Positions 9,775 through 20,507 of a stretch of 64,000 bases of DNA are shown one piece after another (within the stretch, counting starts at the first letter, position 1; the number at the start of each line of letters is the position of its first letter). The notes beneath the pieces are model-generated. The model did no database searches. It worked only from the letters and a program-made list of their open reading frames with translations, and was not told the DNA's origin. Location of the stretch: NCBI RefSeq assembly GCF_001761485.1, contig NC_090772.1, forward strand, positions 1,362,501 through 1,426,500, given 5' to 3'. The DNA comes from Yarrowia lipolytica. Taxonomy: Eukaryota > Ascomycota > Dipodascomycetes > Dipodascales. Made by a program: the position numbers and the translations under genes.

Positions 9775-10119
9775 TCACAGAATAAAATCTGGATCCTCCA
9801 CCACATGAACAATGAAGTCATCCAGGTCCAAGTGTCCCTGGCTGTAAAAGTCGTCGGGCCCCTCCTCCAGCAATGTCAGGTGGTATTCGGGCAGACCCCG
9901 CAGCTTGGACGCCAGCATCTGCGTCACGTCCTCGATGATGGCGTCGTGGTCGTACTCAATCGACTCGGGGTCGTCGTCTTCATGTTCGTGGATGAAGTAG
10001 GCCGAGATTTCGTCCTGGCCAAAAGTCACCGTCAGCTCCATGATGCACAGGTTGGGCGACTTGAAAAGCGTCGCCAGCTCCTGCTCCTCGCGCTGCTTCT
10101 GTTTCTTGGTGGCGCTCAT
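9775..10119 (-). CDS. Small acidic protein of unknown function
   Basis: This is a 114-residue frame with a start at 10119-10117. The N-terminus is basic (MSATKKQKQREEQELATLF). The rest is acidic, with alternating beta-like segments (LCIMELTVTFGQDEISAYFIHEHEDDDPE) and a predicted helix (AIIEDVTQMLASKL), ending DDFIVHVVEDPDFIL. I do not recognise the family. It reads as a soluble single-domain protein with no signal peptide or membrane segment. Its promoter looks real: TATATATA at 10330-10338, then a CRE (TGACGTCA, 10383-10390) and three CACGTG boxes further upstream. That support, plus even codon use, makes it a likely gene rather than a chance frame. Confidence 0.65.
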   Translation of the reverse strand: MSATKKQKQREEQELATLFKSPNLCIMELTVTFGQDEISAYFIHEHEDDDPESIEYDHDAIIEDVTQMLASKLRGLPEYHLTLLEEGPDDFYSQGHLDLDDFIVHVVEDPDFIL

Positions 10120-10329
10120 GTCAATATCGGGGTCGGAGGATAGCGTAGGTGGTCAACTTGTGATTGCTAAGGCGGGCAGTTGATGAACCAACAGTAAACT
10201 CAGTTGGAGATGGTATGCCACGGTCCACAAATGTCTCAAACACACGCTGTAGATGAGCAACAGACAAGAGAAAAGATACAATCGACTCGCACAATCCAGC
10301 TGAATACTCTGAGCAGACTTTCACAGCTC

Positions 10330-10576
10330 TATATATACCCAAACACCGGCCAATCGAGCCCGCCAAAATGCAGGCATCACCATGACGTCATGCATATCTG
10401 TGGTCATGAGGTTACAAGCACAAGTCACGTGGGTTTGAGACAGAACGGCGAGAGTCGGAACAAACGAGCCAGCCCACACCACGCGACCTCGGTCACGTGA
10501 TCACGAAGACGGAGACCGCGCAGTTATGAACATGTGTCTGTTTCGGCATTATCTTGCTGACCGATTGCGTCACGTG
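10330..10576 (-). promoter_or_regulatory. Promoter of the small acidic protein gene: TATA, CRE, three E-boxes
   Basis: On the minus strand a TATATATA box (10330-10338) lies 210 bp before the ATG. Upstream are a perfect CRE palindrome TGACGTCA (10383-10390) and CACGTG at 10426-10431, 10494-10499 and 10571-10576. Site identities are seen directly; use by CREB-like bZIP and Cbf1-like bHLH factors is inference. Confidence 0.5.
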
Positions 10577-11378
10577 CTCTAGTGCTGCCTGATTAGGTGC
10601 GCATTTTGAGGCGCTCTTTTTTTAGGATTTGGCACAGACGGAGTTGACAAGTATAAATGTATGGAAGGATCCTCCTCTTTTCCTTCTGTTCTTTCTTGTT
10701 TCTTCTTACGAGATATTTTTGTCCCATCTGTCGTCTGTTTGAGCTTTCAATGTCACCAGGAAGCTCATCGGTCGGGTCAAATAAGGTTCAGGGCGTGATG
10801 GATTTTATCGGGCAAGGCCGAATCGAGTTGGGAGTGACAAAACTGAATGAAATAAGTGAGAACAAAATAAGAACAAAATAAGAACAAAATAAGAACATAC
10901 AGAACAAAAAAAAGGAGAAGGACAAAATGAGAAGGACAAAGTGAGAAGAAAAAAACAAGACTTTTCCTTTTATCAACTTTTGGTGGCATCGGTTTTCTGA
11001 ACAACTGAATCCGAATCCGTGCTGCGGGTATAACATTGTTCTTAGCTCTTAAGTATGCACAGTATGTACTGTAGCAGGAATGTGTCCCTAGAATAAAGAA
11101 ACATATATATTATATACTGTACTGTACTGTAATACTCAATAATTAGTCTCCCAACAAAAATTAACGACTTCAAGTATCATAAACTTGACATCCACTACGA
11201 ATCAGGAAAAGAAAATCAATTGCACGGATCATCTTCCCAGAGTTTTTCACCTCAATTGTCCACAGAATTTATTGCTATATAATCTTCATAGATACGTAGG
11301 ATTGAAATCAGTTGATGAAAGTGGTCTACATCTTTACTACCGTGATGTGGAAAGTGGTATATACTGTTGAACGTAATA
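10577..11378. other. Intergenic with 11-bp minisatellite
   Basis: Three perfect GAACAAAATAA units lie at 10860-10892 and are followed by related AGGACAAA units to ~10945. AC(TGTAC)-rich palindromic DNA lies at 11052-11130. No gene was recognised. Confidence 0.45.
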
Positions 11379-11655
11379 CCTGGTGAATTAATACCTGGCT
11401 ATTTCCTCACATAATGATGAGATGTCACCACATAGTGATGAGAGGAATCAGCTGGGTCGTAGACGAGATGTCCATCCTGTAGATAGTTTTATCCACTGAT
11501 CTAGAATCTCTTTTCTAGTGAATGAGCAAGCACACACCAGAAGGGTGTGTGCTACTAACGGAACGTCGTGTCCCTAGAAGGGGGTTGTAAGTTGTTAATT
11601 AACTATATCACATCAATAATACTTATGATCTTCAATATATACTTGTACATACTTG
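11379..11655 (+). mobile_element. Dispersed LTR-like repeat, copy B (likely solo-LTR fossil)
   Basis: This is the second copy of the repeat at 5741-5960, same orientation, with the same ordered blocks and some extra internal sequence (an ATACCTGG duplication and an inverted repeat ACACACC-AGAAGG-GTGTGTG at ~11531-11552). It is interpreted as an old solo LTR; no full element or target duplication could be fixed by eye. Confidence 0.5.
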
Positions 11656-11725
11656 AACCCTATGCACGGACTACTTACAAATGTATGTAATGAATCATTA
11701 GAATAAAAAAATATAAAATATTATG

Positions 11726-11986
11726 TTATAAAAAAAAAATGAAAAAAACAAATACAGTACGTCCCCCGAACCTCTCTGAATGACACACTCCTTGTATTTG
11801 TAACACAATTACCTCATAAATCCAATGCAAAAAAACTAATATATGTATTTCCTGATCGCAGTTGTACTCATCCCCATATTCCCACGCCATGTCAACGTTA
11901 TGCGAGTCCGTCTTCACTGTTGCAATAGTCCTTGCCAAGGTATATATATATATTTTGTATAGACTTATGTTTTTCCAAGTATACAC
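11726..11986 (-). pseudogene. Short coding remnant (MAWEY motif), copy B
   Basis: A minus-strand 86-codon frame contains MAWEYGDEYNCDQEIH, homologous to the remnant at 5341-5409, with weaker nucleotide similarity upstream of the motif. The region beyond the motif is AT-rich and looks non-coding, so only ~50-100 bp seems to be inherited. Confidence 0.35.
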
Positions 11987-12492
11987 TTGAGTTTTGCTTA
12001 GTTTACTCTTTTATTTTTTTAAAGTATTATCCCAATTTGGGAAGTTTTTCAAGTGGTACAGTACATACAAGCTTGTGAATGGGACCAAAACGAGAAATTT
12101 TCTTTCCATCAACTTATCACGACTTTCCTTACAATGTTACCCATGTATAAATGAGGTTGGGTCCATTCCACATGCCTCCCGGAAGTTACGCTAACCCCTT
12201 ATGGTCCAGTATGGCATCAGGCGCGTATCTCCTTTGGTAGACGTCACAGCGTCCGGTTACTTGACACTTCTATCCCTCACTATTCTACACCAACTATCAC
12301 TCTCATTAACACGTTTATTAAGCGGGTGAGTATCTGACTCACGGCAACTGACTCAATGGCAACTGACTCAGCGATCTGGTTGACAGGATGGTCCCATAGA
12401 CTGACTCAACTGCGAGCTCATTATCTCAACTCAACCGAGAGAGGAATGTCTCCAACTACGTCAACCCACTGCTCAACTGTGACGAATGTTCG
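11987..12492. other. Intergenic 3' of the permease, with TGACTCA cluster
   Basis: Four TGACTCA boxes at 12335-12341, 12349-12355, 12364-12370 and 12402-12408 fall within 74 bp. The middle ones belong to a short GGCAACTGACTCA duplication. No gene was recognised in the interval. Confidence 0.5.
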
Positions 12493-14364
12493 TCAACACC
12501 AAAAGTTGTACACTCTGTACGCAAATCCCCTCTGGCTCAAGTCGTACTCCTCCTGGGCGATTTCCGCCTTGAGCTTCTCCAGATCCTTCTCTCGTCGGCC
12601 CGTGTCGATGTCAATCTCGCTGATTTTGAGAATTCCGTCTCTTTTGACGAGTTTGTAGCCAATTACAAAGGCCAGAATCACCGGAGCAGCCAGATAAGCC
12701 ATGAAAAAGTCCTCGGCGTTGGGCTTGCCACCCAGCGGGAACAGCGCGATCCAGAACTGGGCAATGAGCACGAGAATGTTGAGTGACAGACCCACGTACG
12801 ACCCGTAGACGCCAAACCCGGCGGAAAACGTCAGCTCGCCGGTATCTCGACCTCGGTACTTGAGGGCCTGTCGGAACCGGATGTGGGCGAGGTTGATGGA
12901 GCCCCAGACCACGACCGACGAGAGGCCGGAGAGCGCCAGCAGCCAGTTGAAGACGGCGCTTCGAACTTCGGCTCCGGCGGCCGAAATGAAGGCAAACAGC
13001 GAAAATATCAGCACCACCGCAATGCCGACAATCGGCCGGCCCTGTCGGTCAATGTAGGCAAACATTTTGGGCGCCTGGCCGGCTTCGGCCATTCCGGCGA
13101 TAGTCCGGGAAAAGGCGTACACTCCAGCGTTTCCGACCGACAGCACGGCGATCATGATGACCACGTTCATTACCGAGGGGAGGCCCTTGACTCCGGCCAG
13201 CCGAATGGCAATGACAAAGGGCGAGGCCGTGGCGTCTGCCGACGAGCTGCCGTTCAGCAGCATCTCGTTGTCGTAGGGCACCAGCAGCCCCACCACCGTC
13301 AGGGCGACAATATAGAAGAGACAGATTCGCCAGAAGACCTGTTTGGTGGCCTTGGGCAGCATTTTGCGGGGGTTTTCCGTCTCTGCTGCTGCCAGTCCCG
13401 CCAATTCGGTGCCGGCAAACGCAAACGCTGCAGTTACAAACACAGAGCAAACGCCTTTGAATCCGTTGGCCAGAGCTCCGGGACTTTTCCACAGTTTTCC
13501 GCCCTGATAAGACGAAAAAGCGCCGTCTGAAGGTCCTCCACCGGCGGCCATGATGATTCCAAAGATGATGAACCCACAAATGGCGGCGATTTTAATGATG
13601 GAAAAGACAAACTCGGCCTCGCCGTAGCCGCGGACGCCAAACAGATTGATGCAGACAATCAGGGTCCAGAAAATGATGATCCACGCGGCGGTGTTGATGG
13701 ATGTGCCATTGATTTCGTTCCAGAAGTTGACCGTCATGGCTGCCGCCACCAGCTCCAGTGGCAAAATGACAAACCAGCTCATGACGTAGTTCCACGCCAT
13801 GGCAAAGCCCCAGCCGGGGTCGATGAAGCGGGTAAAGAGGGTGAAAAACCCACCGGAAACGGGGAAGCAGACCGCCAGTTCTCCCAGCGCGTGCATCGTC
13901 AGCAGCAACATGACTCCAATGATACCATAGGCGATCAGCAACGCCGCAGGACCACCCTGACTAAGCGTGCTTCCTGACCCGATAAACAACCCGGTGCCAA
14001 TGGACCCACCAATGGCAATCATCTGCAGATGCCGGCCCTTGAGGTTTCGTTGTAGGGGCGAATTGGCTGTCTTGAGAGCGGTGATTTCCATGGGAGTCAG
14101 ACCGGTGAAGTCCATGTCGGTGGTGTCGGCCGGCCCAAAGCCGTATTTGAACCGTTGCCAGGCATTGGAGGGCATTACTTCCACCTGGCCGGTCACCTGG
14201 CCGGCCTCGGAAGTGATCGAAATGGACTCGGCCTGAACTGGTTTTGTTTCTGACATAACAGAAGATGTTTGAGTGGGTGATTTCGGACGGGTAGGGGAGT
14301 TGGCAATTCTGCTGGTCATATACGCTCTCCCAGTGGACATCTTATCTCTGCCAAGAAATGGCAT
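12493..14364 (-). CDS. Amino-acid permease, YAT family (Gap1/Agp-like)
   Basis: This 623-residue protein has the fungal amino-acid permease signature after a ~105-residue cytosolic N-tail: NLKGRHLQMIAIGGSIGTGLFIGSG, followed by about twelve membrane segments. The family motifs FAGTELAGLAAAETENPRKMLPKA and the terminal tripeptide FWC, palmitoylated in Gap1-type permeases, are present. It imports amino acids with protons at the plasma membrane; substrate range cannot be assigned. The N-tail has several Lys residues (possible ubiquitylation sites) and an FKYGFGPADT motif. In-frame ATGs exist at 14364, 14340, 14319 and 14256, so the true start may be slightly downstream. TGAGTCA boxes at 14640-14646 and 14832-14838 suggest general amino-acid control. 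Confidence 0.88.
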   Translation of the reverse strand: MPFLGRDKMSTGRAYMTSRIANSPTRPKSPTQTSSVMSETKPVQAESISITSEAGQVTGQVEVMPSNAWQRFKYGFGPADTTDMDFTGLTPMEITALKTANSPLQRNLKGRHLQMIAIGGSIGTGLFIGSGSTLSQGGPAALLIAYGIIGVMLLLTMHALGELAVCFPVSGGFFTLFTRFIDPGWGFAMAWNYVMSWFVILPLELVAAAMTVNFWNEINGTSINTAAWIIIFWTLIVCINLFGVRGYGEAEFVFSIIKIAAICGFIIFGIIMAAGGGPSDGAFSSYQGGKLWKSPGALANGFKGVCSVFVTAAFAFAGTELAGLAAAETENPRKMLPKATKQVFWRICLFYIVALTVVGLLVPYDNEMLLNGSSSADATASPFVIAIRLAGVKGLPSVMNVVIMIAVLSVGNAGVYAFSRTIAGMAEAGQAPKMFAYIDRQGRPIVGIAVVLIFSLFAFISAAGAEVRSAVFNWLLALSGLSSVVVWGSINLAHIRFRQALKYRGRDTGELTFSAGFGVYGSYVGLSLNILVLIAQFWIALFPLGGKPNAEDFFMAYLAAPVILAFVIGYKLVKRDGILKISEIDIDTGRREKDLEKLKAEIAQEEYDLSQRGFAYRVYNFWC

Positions 14365-15511
14365 CTGTCAGAACCTCTTGACAACTCTTGACTACTCTTG
14401 ACAACTCCTGACACCTCCTGATAACCCCTGATGTCATTGTCTAAACGATGAACAGTCTTGTTTGGACGCTGAAACAATGTCAGATGTCGACAGTGGATGC
14501 ATTTGACATGCTTCTGAGGTCGTGCCGTGGAATTTTGTCGTCTGATCCATGGTTTTGATCTTTGGATTTACATCTGCTACGATTCAGATTCCTTTGCCCC
14601 TCCCCCTGCAATCGTGGGCTATCTCTAATCAGCAAGACCTGAGTCACGATCACAATCAAAACTGTCTCGAAAACAACCACCACACAAAGCTCTAGCTCCG
14701 GGTACACTCCACTAGGCCCCACAGCCGGTTCTCAATCCCCCTAAAACTAGCTCTCTTATCAAGTCTTATCAGTTGTATCAGCTGTATCAACCAACTCGGC
14801 GTGAGACGCTGTGTGCATGAACAGCTGTTACTGAGTCAATAACACTCACACACCGACCTAACTACGGTCTCATTCTCAGATTCAGCAATCTCTCCTCTCT
14901 CATCTCTTCTCTTCACAACTTGCCCTACTCACAACCAGCTCTCCACTCCGTATTGTTCATTACAACGCGCTTACGGATTATACGAGACAAGAGACGCCAC
15001 GGCATGCACTAGTCCACCCTTGTATCTGTTTAGATACAGATTAAGCAGCTGTCATCCGTGAAACTACAAGCCTTGGACTGCTCTACGATACTGGACACTC
15101 CTAGCTCTTCTTCGAGCTCCAATTGACCACTCTCAGGTCTTTTGTCACCTCTTATGGAAACTTCTTGTATTTCCACCTCTATTTTCATCTCAATAGCTGT
15201 AGAAGTCTAGCCCTCACCAAACGCACTAACGCTGTCGCGCTCCCAAACTGTCAAAATGACAGTCGTGGAAGGAGCTGGCGGAACTGCCAAACGCACAGAT
15301 GACAGCTAAAGCCACAGATAACGACCACATATCAGAGATAAGCCGCTTCTACAAGTACAGTAGAGCCACTATACGCTGACATCGTTCATCATACGAGTGA
15401 ACGTAATTCATCACATGTACTAAATAATTGATGCCAAGAGGAGGTCTGGCATGAGCCCTTCGGACATCGTCATTCCGTTCACCTCCTAGAGCCACTTTCA
15501 ACCCCACTCCT
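14365..15511. other. Upstream region of the permease / 3' side of the AIM21-like gene
   Basis: Just upstream of the permease, CTCTTGACAA/CTCCTGACA-type 12-bp units repeat about five times (14377-14432). GATAA and TTATC motifs and TGAGTCA boxes (14640-14646, 14832-14838) lie further up. The remainder is C/T-rich with no gene recognised. Confidence 0.45.
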
Positions 15512-18500
15512 TCACTCCTCCTCAATAGTTTCCACCTCCTTTGTATCCGAATCCAAATATCCACCAATAATACTGCCCACACTCTGCTTGCGATCAATAG
15601 GAGACTCCTCCACAGCAGAAGTGGGAGCAGGCGAGTAAACCGAAGACGGAGAAGAAACCCCAACATCGCCCTCTGCTGCCTCAATGGCAGCCTCCACGTC
15701 CACGGCTTCGGAAAACGGCTGCTCCCTCATGTGATGTGTGGCGCTCTTGATCACGTCAGGCTCGGAAATGGATCCAACCTCGTAGGGATGTTTATGGGTT
15801 CCCGACTTGATCACATCGGGCTCAGAAACTGTGTACTGAGGTCGCTCTGACGTCGAAAACCGCGTCACGTCGTCATTACTGTCGTATAGAGCATTTTCGG
15901 GATTGCCAATGTTAGAAGCATGGTCCACAGGATCAGCAATCCCCTTGTGCACAGACTTGGAAGTAGTGTCCACGGGAGAAGGAGCGTCATGGGCAGGCTT
16001 TGCTTCCACAGAAGAAGGCGCGTCCCCACCATGAACTGACTTGGTGGTAGTCTCCACAGGCTCTGGGTCCTCATGCTTGGGGCGTCGAGCAGGTCGGCTA
16101 GGAACAGGAGGCTCGGTATTTGTCGGCTTCTCCATGTTCTCGGCATGCTCTTCAACCTTTGAAATGTCAGTGGACGAAGATCCATCTCGAATGACATCCA
16201 CATGCGTCGTAGGGTGCCCAGCAGTGTCAAGAGCATCTCCAAGTCGCTTTCTCACCGCATGCACGTGACCGTCATCATTCTTCTTTGGCTTGCCAACAGA
16301 ATGGATGTAGTCATCGTGAACAACGTGCTCTCGAGCGTCTTCAAAATCGTCATCGGAAGAGTCATGGGGATGAGTCTCTCTAAGGTGAGCATGGTGGGCC
16401 TCGATCTTGTGTTCTAGGTCTCGAGACTTGGATTTAAGATCATGGCCCAACTCCTTCAACTTCTCCTCGTCCTCGTGAGTCTTTTCCTCCACAGCCTTCT
16501 TCGCCTTGGGGACCAGCTCCCACACATCAGAAATGACGGAGCAAGACCAGGGAGACACTGCAGAAGATGGGAGCTTTCGCTTGGGTCCCTTGACTCGGCC
16601 TCGTCGAGAGGCTCCTCCAGATCCAGCTCCAGAGCCCTCTTCCTTGTCCTTCTTGTCCTCCTTTTCCTCCTTATCAACACCAATAGGAGGCAGGTCATGG
16701 GAGGCTCCTCCACCGGCCTCGGAAACCTCCTCATCCTCCTCAACCTCCTTTTTGGGCATGGGCGCCCCGAAAACCATTGGTCCTCCGGCTCCAAACATGC
16801 CATCTAGGCCCTTGGCAAGTGCAGAGATCTTGTTGGACCTCACAGGGACTCGGGGCTTGGGCTTGAACTCCTTGTCCTTCTCCTCCAGAGCAGCCTGGAA
16901 CGCAGCTCCAATCTTGGGCTTGGGTTTGACTGGAGGAGGTCGCTTCGCAGGCTTTGCAGGTGCATCGGGCTTGGCGGACGAGGTAGACTTAACTTCCTTA
17001 TCCTCGTGCTTGGAGGTGGGCTCTTCAGTCTTGGCCTCCTTAGCGGTCGATCCGTCAGTCTTGGCCTCCTTGGCCTCAGTCTTGTCGGCCTTGGGCTCCT
17101 TGTCCTCAGACTTGTCCTCAGACTTGTCATCAGACAAGACCAAATTGTCGCTACTAAGACCAACGCCCAGAGAGGAAGACGAAGTGTTGTTTCCAGGTCG
17201 CTTCATGGGCCGAGGAGGAATAAGAGGCGACTTAGAAGAGAGGTTTGAGCCCGTTCGAGACACAGGTTTGGGTCGTGCAGGAATAACGGGTGATTTGGAT
17301 GCCGCCGAGATTTCCTTTTCCTTCTTGTCATCCTCATCATTCCCAGTGACAGCAGCAGCAACAGAAGCAGCAGCGGCGGCAACACCGGCAGTGGCAGCGG
17401 CGGCAGCGGCAGTCACAGAAGAGGTGGCCGCAGCAATGGGAGTGGCTGAGTCGGAATTGGGGTCCTTGACGTCCGTCTCGGTCTCCTTGGTCTGCTCAGC
17501 GGGCTTGTCGTCGGACTTGTCGTCGGACTTATCGTCGGGCTTATCGTCGGACTTAGGGATGATCTTAGCTGGTTCCTTGGACTCAGGGAGAGACTCATGT
17601 TGCTCCACCACTTCCTCCTTGACCTCCTCAATCTCCTCTTCAGCAGCTCCAACCCCAACAGCAGGTTCCTCGGCAGCAGGCTCGATAATAGCCTCAATCT
17701 CGTCCTCCTCATCAGCCAAAGGAACAGGGTTTTCCTTGGACAGATCAAGAGTAGCTTCCCGAGCGGCAGAGAGGGATTCCACGGATTCTGAAGCAGACGC
17801 CGACCCAGAAGCAGCAGCCGAAGGTCGCTTGGTAGGTCGAGAAGGACGCGCGGGAACCCTAGGTTCAGAAGGATCGGAATCCTTCTCCTTGAGCAGTTCC
17901 AGTCCCACGGCATCAAGCCCAACGATGGGAGCCTCCTTGTCCTTCTCAAGAGCTTGTTTTCTCTTCTCCTCCATTGCAACAGCATCGAGAGGCACCTTTC
18001 GGTGAGCAGAAGCAAACTCTTGGTCTTGCTCTTCGTTGTTCTCCTTGTCCTTCTCTTCATTCTCTTTCTGTCTGAGAGCAACAGAGTCGAGCGGAACAGA
18101 GTCAGAAGCTCTATTGGCAGCCGGAGCAGGGGTGCTGGTGGGGAACTCCGAGGCCGCGTCTCCAGCAACACCTCCACTCTGTCCCTCCATCATCAAGGCA
18201 ATATCGTCCTTGGGTACAGCGGCCTTGATGGGAGGACCTGTTCGCACAGCACTGGGGTCGGAGGCGCCCTCAGTAAGAGAGTCATGCAAGAGAGCCATGT
18301 CGTCCTTGGGGACTCCCCGGGGAACATGTTTGTCCATGGGTCCCAGACCAACCTCGATGCCCATCTGTTTGTCCTTTGCAATTCTCTCTGTGAGAGCTTC
18401 TTCGGACTCCACAGAGGTTTTCTTTGGTCGCGAAGACGGTCTTTGGGGTCGTTCGGGCACAGACGGCTCAATTGGTTGGAACGGTGTTGACGAAGCCTTG

Positions 18501-18714
18501 AACTCTGCTTCTTCTTTCTTCTCAAAATCGGCGGCCTGTTCGGTCGTCATTCCAGGCTTAGTTTCGGAGGTTGTACCTGACGACAATGGAGCCGGACGTC
18601 TCGCGGGGGGAACGGGAGAGGGTCTGAACGAAGGCCCGTCGACTTCTTCAACGTCTGCTGAACCCGAGGAAGGCACAGGACGTCGTGCAGGTCGCGAGGG
18701 AATCGACGGTGTGC

Positions 18715-18753
<39 letters not shown>

Positions 18754-19353
18754 CATGTCGGGAAACTCGCTCCTTATCCTCATCTTCCTGTCGATGCTCC
18801 AGCGCCGCGGCTTCTTCGGTGGTCATGCCCTTCTTGGGGATCTTGACGTTGAAAGATGGCTCGTCGTAGGTCGCTTCCGTGACCGGAGTCGGCATGAAGG
18901 AGGCCTGGGGCGCTTCAGAGGAAGATGTGGATGGCGTCACGTCTTTCTTGGGGCGTCTAGAAGGAACAACAGGGATCTTTTCATCTGTGCCATCAAGCTC
19001 AATGGGATCATGTTGAGATCCAGAACCGAATCCTGACCCTTCGCCGCTCACAACATGCACCTCATCAGTCTCCACCACAGTCTCAGGCACCTCCTGCTCC
19101 ACGGCGGCAACCGCGCGGTCGTGTTCGCGCACAATTGGCTCGGCAACGGGCGCAATGGGTGCGGTATCGGGCGCCGGACGTCTCGACGGTCGTTTGGGCA
19201 CTTCCGGAGTGTCGTTTTCAAAGTCGAATGTCTGTGTTAGAAACAGTCAAAAGGGGCCTGAAAAGTCCCCAAAGTCCGGAAAAAGCTCCAAAAACGCCCT
19301 AAAACCGACCCCTCCGTCGGCTTAGTCAGCTTACTCACCTCCGATTCGCTCAT
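15512..19353 (-). CDS. AIM21: Aim21-like actin-patch regulator (two exons)
   Basis: Exon 1 (19339-19353) encodes only MSESE. A 107-nt intron (19232-19338) with GTGAGT and CTAACACAG ends follows, and exon 2 (15512-19231) continues in frame (TFDFENDTPEVPKRPSRRP), giving about 1244 residues. The protein is long and disordered. It has many proline motifs of the PSRP/PARRP type (SH3 ligands), a poly-Gln run (~12 Q), Ala-rich and Lys/Glu/Asp-rich repeats such as KSDDKPDDKSDD, and a conserved block KISALAKGLDGMFG followed by RRGRVKGPKRKLP. These fit Aim21, which with Tda2 binds capping protein and tunes actin assembly at endocytic patches. At roughly twice the budding-yeast length and low complexity, orthology is likely but not certain. 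A C-terminal coiled-coil-like stretch follows the conserved block. Confidence 0.7.
18716..18753. repeat. (TGCTGT)n coding microsatellite, poly-Gln
   Basis: About six TGCTGT hexamers on the plus strand encode about a dozen Gln residues (alternating CAA/CAG) in the AIM21-like protein. Alternating codons slow but do not prevent length change. Confidence 0.85.
19232..19338 (-). other. Intron 1 of the AIM21-like gene
   Basis: The donor is GTGAGT (19338-19333) and the acceptor is CTAACACAG (ending 19232), so the branch site abuts the acceptor as usual in Yarrowia. Length is 107 nt, phase 0, and splicing keeps the frame. Unspliced RNA would be read through into a different frame after five codons. 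Confidence 0.85.
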
Positions 19354-20507
19354 GGTGGTCGTTTTTTGTAGTTTTTTCGTCGCTTTTCCGCAAAAATCCC
19401 GCTTGCGTGGTTTTGCTGCTGTAGACGTGTACTCCCACACTAACATATGCACGATTGCGTACTATATTTGTAGGGTTAGGGATTGACGAATTTGGCCAAG
19501 AGGGGGGTGCCAGGGGCGAAATGAGCTGATTAAAAAAGGAGAACGGTTCAGCATCGAATTTCGGGCGAAAATATCATGTTTTGGGGCGATAATTGCGCCA
19601 ATTGGAGCTCGCGGATGCCAATGGAGTCGTCAAGTACTATTTTTGGGCGTCTTTAACCTCGTTCAGATGGACTGTTGTGCATTGTCTTATTCGTTTTTCA
19701 ACAAATCCGAACAAGAATAGTTGGGAAAATAGTTACCATAGTTGACCAAAAAAAAAAAAAAAAAAAAAAAAAAGTCAATATCCGGATTGGCCCGAATAGT
19801 TAGGTCCAGCAACAGATGTCCGCCTAACGTGGAATGTAGAGGAGCCACAAGGAGCCAGCGGGAACGCGAAACTTGAGCTCAACTCCCACAAACACATTGG
19901 TAGTTCAAACATGTCGATATGATGATTTTTGGTCCAGCAGGTTTTCCCTCCAAATCAAGCAACCCCACGCGATCCTGGTTTGTAGATGCAGATCATGTGA
20001 CCTGGGACCTAGGAAAGGGCGAGGCGGGTCTCAAAAAATGCCCAAAAAATGCCAAAAAATGCCAAAAAATGCCCAAAAAATGCCCCCCACAAAAACAACA
20101 ATATTTTCCGATTGGTCTTGTGCTTCCCGGTCTTGCGGTGTCTCTGGTGTCGCTTGCGTCGTCGTCATGTAGCGAATTAATACCCACAATGATGGTTGCT
20201 AATCGCGCGACTCCAGGCAGCCATATTTAGAAGAGGTGTGTTTGGGGTGTTTTTGTGAACAAAAGATTTTTGGAAATTCGGGAAAAATGCTCAAAATTCA
20301 CGATAAATCGCGACGGCCACAACGGACCACAGTCCGCATTTCTCACCCCGGTGCTTCGCTCGCCACAAAACACTCCTTCCCCACACATATTTCAGCCCAC
20401 CCAAACCTTGTGTGCAGTGTGACGAAAGATTTTACCTTGCGACCACAAGTAGCTCGGTTTTCTTCCACTCGCACCACACAACTTACACACACACCAGAAC
20501 TTGAAAC
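19354..20507. promoter_or_regulatory. Divergent promoter region of the AIM21-like gene and DEF1
   Basis: This contains a TTAGGG-type motif (GTAGGGTTAGGG, ~19471-19482), a 27-bp A-run (19749-19774), a CAAAAAATGC minisatellite (20032-20084) and the first, non-coding exon of DEF1 up to 20507. No other gene was recognised. Confidence 0.5.
20032..20084. repeat. 10-11-bp CAAAAAATGCC minisatellite, five units
   Basis: Five units differing only in the number of C residues lie in the DEF1 upstream region. Confidence 0.8.

Noticed and set aside
16506-18005. 499-codon plus-strand frame
   Set aside because: Mirror of the AIM21-like coding sequence; the Ser/Leu/Ala-rich translation follows from the low-complexity, biased codons of the true minus-strand gene.
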